Of a stretch of 61,058 nucleotides of DNA, positions 56,470 to 61,058 are shown one piece after another (within the stretch, counting starts at the first letter, position 1; each line of letters opens with the position of its first letter). Source of the stretch: Beroe ovata (taxonomy: Eukaryota > Ctenophora > Nuda > Beroida > Beroidae). The position numbers and the translations under genes are program-made. Where the stretch lies: the NCBI GenBank assembly GCA_946803715.1, contig CAMPET010000016.1:52909-113966 (forward strand). The letters run 5' to 3'. A model generated the notes under the pieces. That model saw only the letters and a list, made by a program, of their open reading frames with translations, did not search any database and was not told where the DNA came from.

Positions 56470-57105
56470 ATGGTTGGTATTTCTCTTCTCCCAGATGAGC
56501 TTCTTGAGAAAATCTGTGTAAAACTGAATGGCTGGACATGTCTCCAATTTGGACTCACATGCAAGCGATTTTATGATTATGTTTTTGCATCAGAATACCT
56601 TTGGTTAATGCTTTCATTCCATGATTATGGATATAAGTTACCAATGGTCTTTGATGCTGGCAATAAAAGGTTGGGCATAACTTACCCTAACCAACACATG
56701 CTATTTTATATGAAGATCTTAACGAAATACTGGAAGTTTATCAAAGATACAGACAAACGAAGGGGAACTAGGGTACTTTTGACTTATGTCAAACTTGTTA
56801 ATGACAAACCTCATCTTTACTGGAGTTTATTAATAAGCCCACCTGAACAAATTGGTTATACTATTTTCAATATATTTAGTTTATCTATTCTTGAGTATGT
56901 AAAACATGAGAACACTGTATTTGATAGTGTACTCTCATTTGATTTGCTTTGTGATCTAAATCCTTACAAATTGATATCATATTCTGAAGATAATAGGTAT
57001 TTTGCTCACATGTTTGATATGCAATGGAGCGAACATATTTTGTCAGCCATTTTGTTATTTGGATCATCATGGCCACCTCATGTACCATTCAAATTGTATA
57101 AGTGA
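56470..57105 (+). CDS. Intronless F-box protein, 211 aa
   Basis: The N-terminus (residues about 5-48) reads SLLPDELLEKICVKLN, then CLQFGLTCKRFYDYVFASEYLWLML, a standard F-box: LPxELLxxI start, a C[KR]xFY/L helix and W near the end. F-box proteins bind Skp1 and bring substrates to SCF ubiquitin ligases. The remaining 160 residues (TYPNQHMLFYMKILTKYWKF, then SWPPHVPFKLYK at the end) match no repeat class I know, such as WD or LRR, so the substrate side is unassigned. The gene is more AT-rich than its neighbours, lacks introns, and is followed by partly similar sequence that may be a decayed copy. The start is the first ATG in frame. Confidence 0.75.
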   Translation: MVGISLLPDELLEKICVKLNGWTCLQFGLTCKRFYDYVFASEYLWLMLSFHDYGYKLPMVFDAGNKRLGITYPNQHMLFYMKILTKYWKFIKDTDKRRGTRVLLTYVKLVNDKPHLYWSLLISPPEQIGYTIFNIFSLSILEYVKHENTVFDSVLSFDLLCDLNPYKLISYSEDNRYFAHMFDMQWSEHILSAILLFGSSWPPHVPFKLYK

Positions 57106-57199
57106 TTTGTGTCCTGCCAAACCAGATGTCTTGCGGATGAGACCCATCTTACCTCTCAGCAGGTTTTTTAGAAAGGAATCAATAATCAACAGAGATCTG

Positions 57200-57560
57200 C
57201 CAATGAATTCTTATGGTCTAGAATATTTATTTGTCTGAAGATAATAGGGGTTTTGTTTTTTCTTATAATTTCATAAGGTTTTTTATAGAAATTCTTTTAA
57301 TCAAGTTTAATGGGGTTCTATGGAAGGTTTTCCATATGTTGAATATATACCGTAAGACAGTTTTTGACACTGTTGTTATTTTTTATAATATTTGCTACTC
57401 AAATCATTTTCAATCCCATTTCAAATTTTTTCTCAATTCAGAACACCATCCATGATGCAGAATGGGATTCCATATTGATACCTTTATTCAATCACATGAT
57501 CTTTCTTAAGATCTTATCTTTCAGGTATAGGCATGAAATTAAAAGTTCGGTGATTGAAAT
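57200..57560 (+). pseudogene. Possible decayed duplicate of the F-box gene tail
   Basis: TCTGAAGATAATAGG at about 57234 repeats the same words inside the F-box gene (about 56984). Further on, a frame reading TVFDTVVIFYNICYSN resembles the gene's TVFDSVLSFDLLCDLN. The two blocks are in the opposite order to the gene and interrupted by stops, so this may be a rearranged fragment or chance AT-rich similarity. Confidence 0.25.
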
Positions 57561-60500
57561 GTGAGTTCACCTATTCCTTTTCGACCTAGGTACCTATTAC
57601 CTATTTCCCTATTTGATATATGATTTTACTTGCTAGACTAGTAACGCCCGATAATAGCATACTTTACTTTAAAAACACCATTTTAACTTGTATCACTCAC
57701 ATCACATAGGCATTAGACCCATGTGTCGACATCTGATTCTAGTAACACTCCATCTTGTTCACACTATAGTCTACGTACAGCAAGTTTATTACATGATTGA
57801 CCACAGTGTAACGTCCATACACTTGCAACTAATTTGTGTAATGGAATGCGTTGCTATGTTGAAACAATACTGTGGGAGACATTTCTTACTTTCTCACTGT
57901 TGGTGTAAGTCCGATAGGTAACAGAGCTTACTATATATAGTAGCTATATTATAGTTACTATATAGTTGCTGGTTATCTTCTATATTGCCATAGAAATTGT
58001 GTTGCTTTGTGTCTTGCTGTTTCTATGAAACCGTTATGTCATGGTGGCATGATGCTATTATCGTTCCAGTGTTACTTGTTCTGCTGCTTCCAATGAGCTA
58101 TTATTAGACCCGGTGTGTGACTCAGTCATGACAACTATTCAGTGTATGTGCCCGCGTCAGTCAAACACTTGTTCTTATAGGGTTTTGATGAAGCATTGCG
58201 TGTATGATACTACATACTCGTTCTGCATCATGCTTTTGACAGCTGCTCTGAGCAGTCAATTTACGTTAGAATTAATTTGAATTAGCTTTCTGGTACGGTG
58301 ACACGTCATTTAGTCGCGTAGTATCATATTATAAGGTTATGATTATACAATACCTTCTGGCGAGAGGGATACGTGTGATGAATTCCGAGCGCAGTGGGGG
58401 AGAGCACGTATAACGTCTGGAGTATAAAGCACAATGCCTGGAGAGTATTGTAATTCATAACTTAATTCATAACTTAATATTATAATTGATAACTTCCACC
58501 CCACATACACAAACAAGCGCACACGGATATGTGTACAAAAAAGGAACAGACACATACAAGTACACACCACAGACACATTCACACATTCACATTTACAAAC
58601 ACGCGCACATACACCTACAAACGCAAACATATGCGCAAAAACACACACACTGTATACGCACAGACTCACATACTTATTTACTCAAATTAATTGCCAATAA
58701 TTTTGTTTTGTATAATATGTGTATATTGTATAATGTGTATGGTATAATGGTACAGAACTTTGGAGTTTGGATCATTACGAAATTTGCAGTACTCTATCAT
58801 AGTGCACTCTGGTTGCACACATAGCTTACAACTCTATAGTGCGTTCGGCAGCTTGTATGAAAGATTGATCTTTTGGTACTTTTTACTATGGCAAAGACAA
58901 TAGCCAGGATTTCTGGATTGATAAAACAAAGCAAAGTGTGGTGATACTATATCACAGATTCATACGTGTCACAAACCTCCCAGATCAAGAAAAAAACGAG
59001 ATATGACCCATAATCCATAGTATAGAGCAAAATCGGAGAAAATTTTCTCTTGAAGGAAATTGTTGGAAAAATTTCAACAGACAACGGTTTATATTCCCGA
59101 TCGAATTTCGGACCTATCTCGTATCCCTGAGGGGCGTCTGTCATGTGACTTGATCTACCAGGAAATTGGAATTTTCAAATTCCCGATGACTTCAGATAGA
59201 GCAGTTTGACGATATCAGAACTTGTATTGTGTAAATATCTGCACTGAGTTAATGTTTATCTGCACTGATTTAATGTGTGGGTCATATCGTATCACTTCAC
59301 TATTTCGCTCACATACCCAATATCATCTCACTATGTTAATCCTAATCTAGCTATATAACTCACTATCCAACAGCGTCATTGCGTAACTTACTTATCACTC
59401 ACTAAAAGCGTTATTGCGTAACTTACTTGAAAGTTGAAATATTCTGCAATCTTAATTACAGCATAAATTTATCATATGCAGAAACATCACTTCAATTAAT
59501 ATTGCCACCTGTAGGTTTCCTTTTACTACCCCCTTGACACGCGTAGTTGGTTACGGTGTTAATTTTAGTGTATAAAACCGTGTAGTTGCTTCACATGGAT
59601 AGAGCTATGTTCATATGATAGAGCTATGTTCCATACACTTGATTTTCTTGGACGACACTTTATTGCTAACCGATCGTAATAAATTACCATTTGCCATCAT
59701 CGTATCTCGATTTTCCACTATAGTAGGAGTACTTCAATACAGCAATGAGATAAACATAATAAGCAACGAAAATTCAATCTCTGACCCTTCTAAGAACTCA
59801 GAATTATTACTTCTAAGAACTCAGAATTATTACTTCAATTATAATCTTTTCATACTCGAAACTTGCCACGGAAATGGCTATTGATTACTATCGGTTATTT
59901 CAATTAACTTGAGTATACTGTATAACCTCATTGAATGTACGCATTCATGACCTCAGGAAGACCGATGAATGATCATAACAAAAGACGCAACATGAGTCGT
60001 CAAACATGATCGATTTGTAGTATTTGATGGAACGCGCAGCGTTTTGAAGACAGCCGCAACGCACTCCTCTCATGAATTACCATAACACAATTATTGTGCG
60101 CTGCGCGCAAGCGATATCAATGTAGCTAGCTATAGGTATGCAGTGGCACTGCATTGCATTGGTCGTCGACTACTGGACTGTGGTATTTATATAATTAGTA
60201 ATGACAAAGGAGTCTGTCAGTTGTTCGTACATCCATTATTCATCTGCATTCATCTCTTTTCGCAGCCCTTGTTTACCGGTCTGTTATATCTGTAGATCTG
60301 TCCAAATAACTAAGTGTAGATCTGTCCAAATAACCAAGGTGGTTTTCACTTTTCTACTGCAGTAGCTGTCCGTCGGTGCAGTTAGGTTTAACATAAGCTG
60401 TGCTTGGCTAAGTGCTCGCTGCTCCTGCCACATCGCTCGATTAGATACTGAAATACGTTAGTAGAGGTTAACCATGATCGGGCATTTTGCGGTAACTATG

Positions 60501-61058
60501 TCGTCACGAAATACCATCACAGACTTGATTAATTTATAAATTCTATTGGTTTTGAAACATTATCCGGCTTTTCAAATTAATCAATTTTCTGGACTGAGCA
60601 AGCCGTCAACAAGTTGTGTGTGAGGCACACGTTTACTTAAACTATAGGAACTGCGTTATAGCTGCGTTAGCCCATTATTTCACAATCCATTAGAACCATT
60701 TTATGTTTCACTTAGAATAGTGTAAGAAGGTGTTCGTCTCGAAAGTCTCGTGTGTGATCATTCCCAAATCTGAAACAGGAAGTAGTCACGAGTCCGTTGT
60801 TCAAAACCATCACACATAACACTCTGCGTGTTTCTCTCTGATTTAATAGCTTCGATCAGATTTCTGGTAGGAACTGGAAGTTGATTCCCCAATGATATTC
60901 GAATACGGACTCTAATGTGTATGATTGAAGTTCATTACTGAACGCTCTCTGAACTGCATCCGCTTCGGATGATGAAGCTTGAGGTGATGCGTGTCTTGTG
61001 TGTATGTCCAGTTCCCACGTTGCGTGAACCAACCTGTCGCGCCGCGCGCGTGGCTTCT
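57561..61058. other. Gene-free right end
   Basis: No gene or spliced exon series is supported on either strand. Visible elements: an AC-rich simple-sequence region at 58500-58665, a single diverged copy of the 546-bp satellite at about 58940-59200, tandem AACTTACTT words at 59370-59430, and a CGCG-rich patch at the very end. Confidence 0.5.
58940..59200. repeat. Isolated diverged copy of the 546-bp satellite unit
   Basis: CCCGATCGAATTTCGGACCT, TCCCTGAGGGGCGTCTGTCA, and AGGAAATTGGAATTTTCAAA followed by TTCCCGATGACTT correspond in order to blocks of the satellite at 16950-19430, 40 kb away. It is about as diverged as the outer copies of that array. Confidence 0.65.

Noticed and set aside
58343-58824. 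Cys/Val-rich and Thr/His-rich frames around 58.5 kb
   Set aside because: Both are translations of an AC/GT-rich simple-sequence stretch.

Overview
The window is animal (metazoan) nuclear DNA from an invertebrate. It holds intron-rich genes of animal families: CDP-diacylglycerol synthase, cytoplasmic poly(A)-binding protein, an NK-like homeobox gene, Nup85, USP7 and a Ly-6/uPAR-type surface protein. Introns follow GT-AG and are mostly 60-1,100 nt, intergenic DNA is rich in CpG runs, microsatellites and small inverted-repeat elements, and the sequence is a draft assembly (one 374-nt N run and eight single-N joins). A sponge or another early-branching invertebrate is plausible, but the sequence alone does not settle the phylum.

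Layout. 552-2820 (+) is the 3' part of a CDP-diacylglycerol synthase gene. 3498-16585 (-) is an 11-exon gene for an unrecognised 475-aa protein; its roughly 10-kb intron 8 contains five intronless genes on the same strand (885, 248, 177, 217 and 1,120 aa). Two of these share an apparently undescribed Cys-rich C-terminal domain. 16950-19430 is a decaying ~546-bp satellite array. 21003-27004 (-) is a five-exon homeobox gene with an N-terminal EH1-like motif. 28596-32906 (-) is an 11-exon PABPC gene with an A-rich upstream tract. 33270-33915 is a cluster of palindromic and MITE-like repeats. 34193-35479 (-) is a five-exon gene with a DEP-like domain. 35480-43839 is mostly gene-poor and repeat-rich, with an assembly gap and one doubtful terminal exon.

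43840-45624 (+) is intronless Nup85, followed only 324 bp later by USP7 (45949-54124, about 22 exons). USP7 carries a nested antisense Ly-6-like gene in one intron and a second assembly defect in its last exon. 56470-57105 (+) is an intronless F-box gene, and the rest of the window shows no gene I can support.

Exon coordinates were derived by reading splice sites and checking that intron phases close. They add up without a frame error for the CDS-type enzyme, the 475-aa host gene, the homeobox gene, the DEP-like gene and the first 21 exons of USP7. For PABPC the frame closes except for an uncertain boundary at a single N. The strongest candidate for something undescribed is the nest of intronless, repeat-bearing genes at 4.6-13.8 kb with its CxC...CC...C domain.
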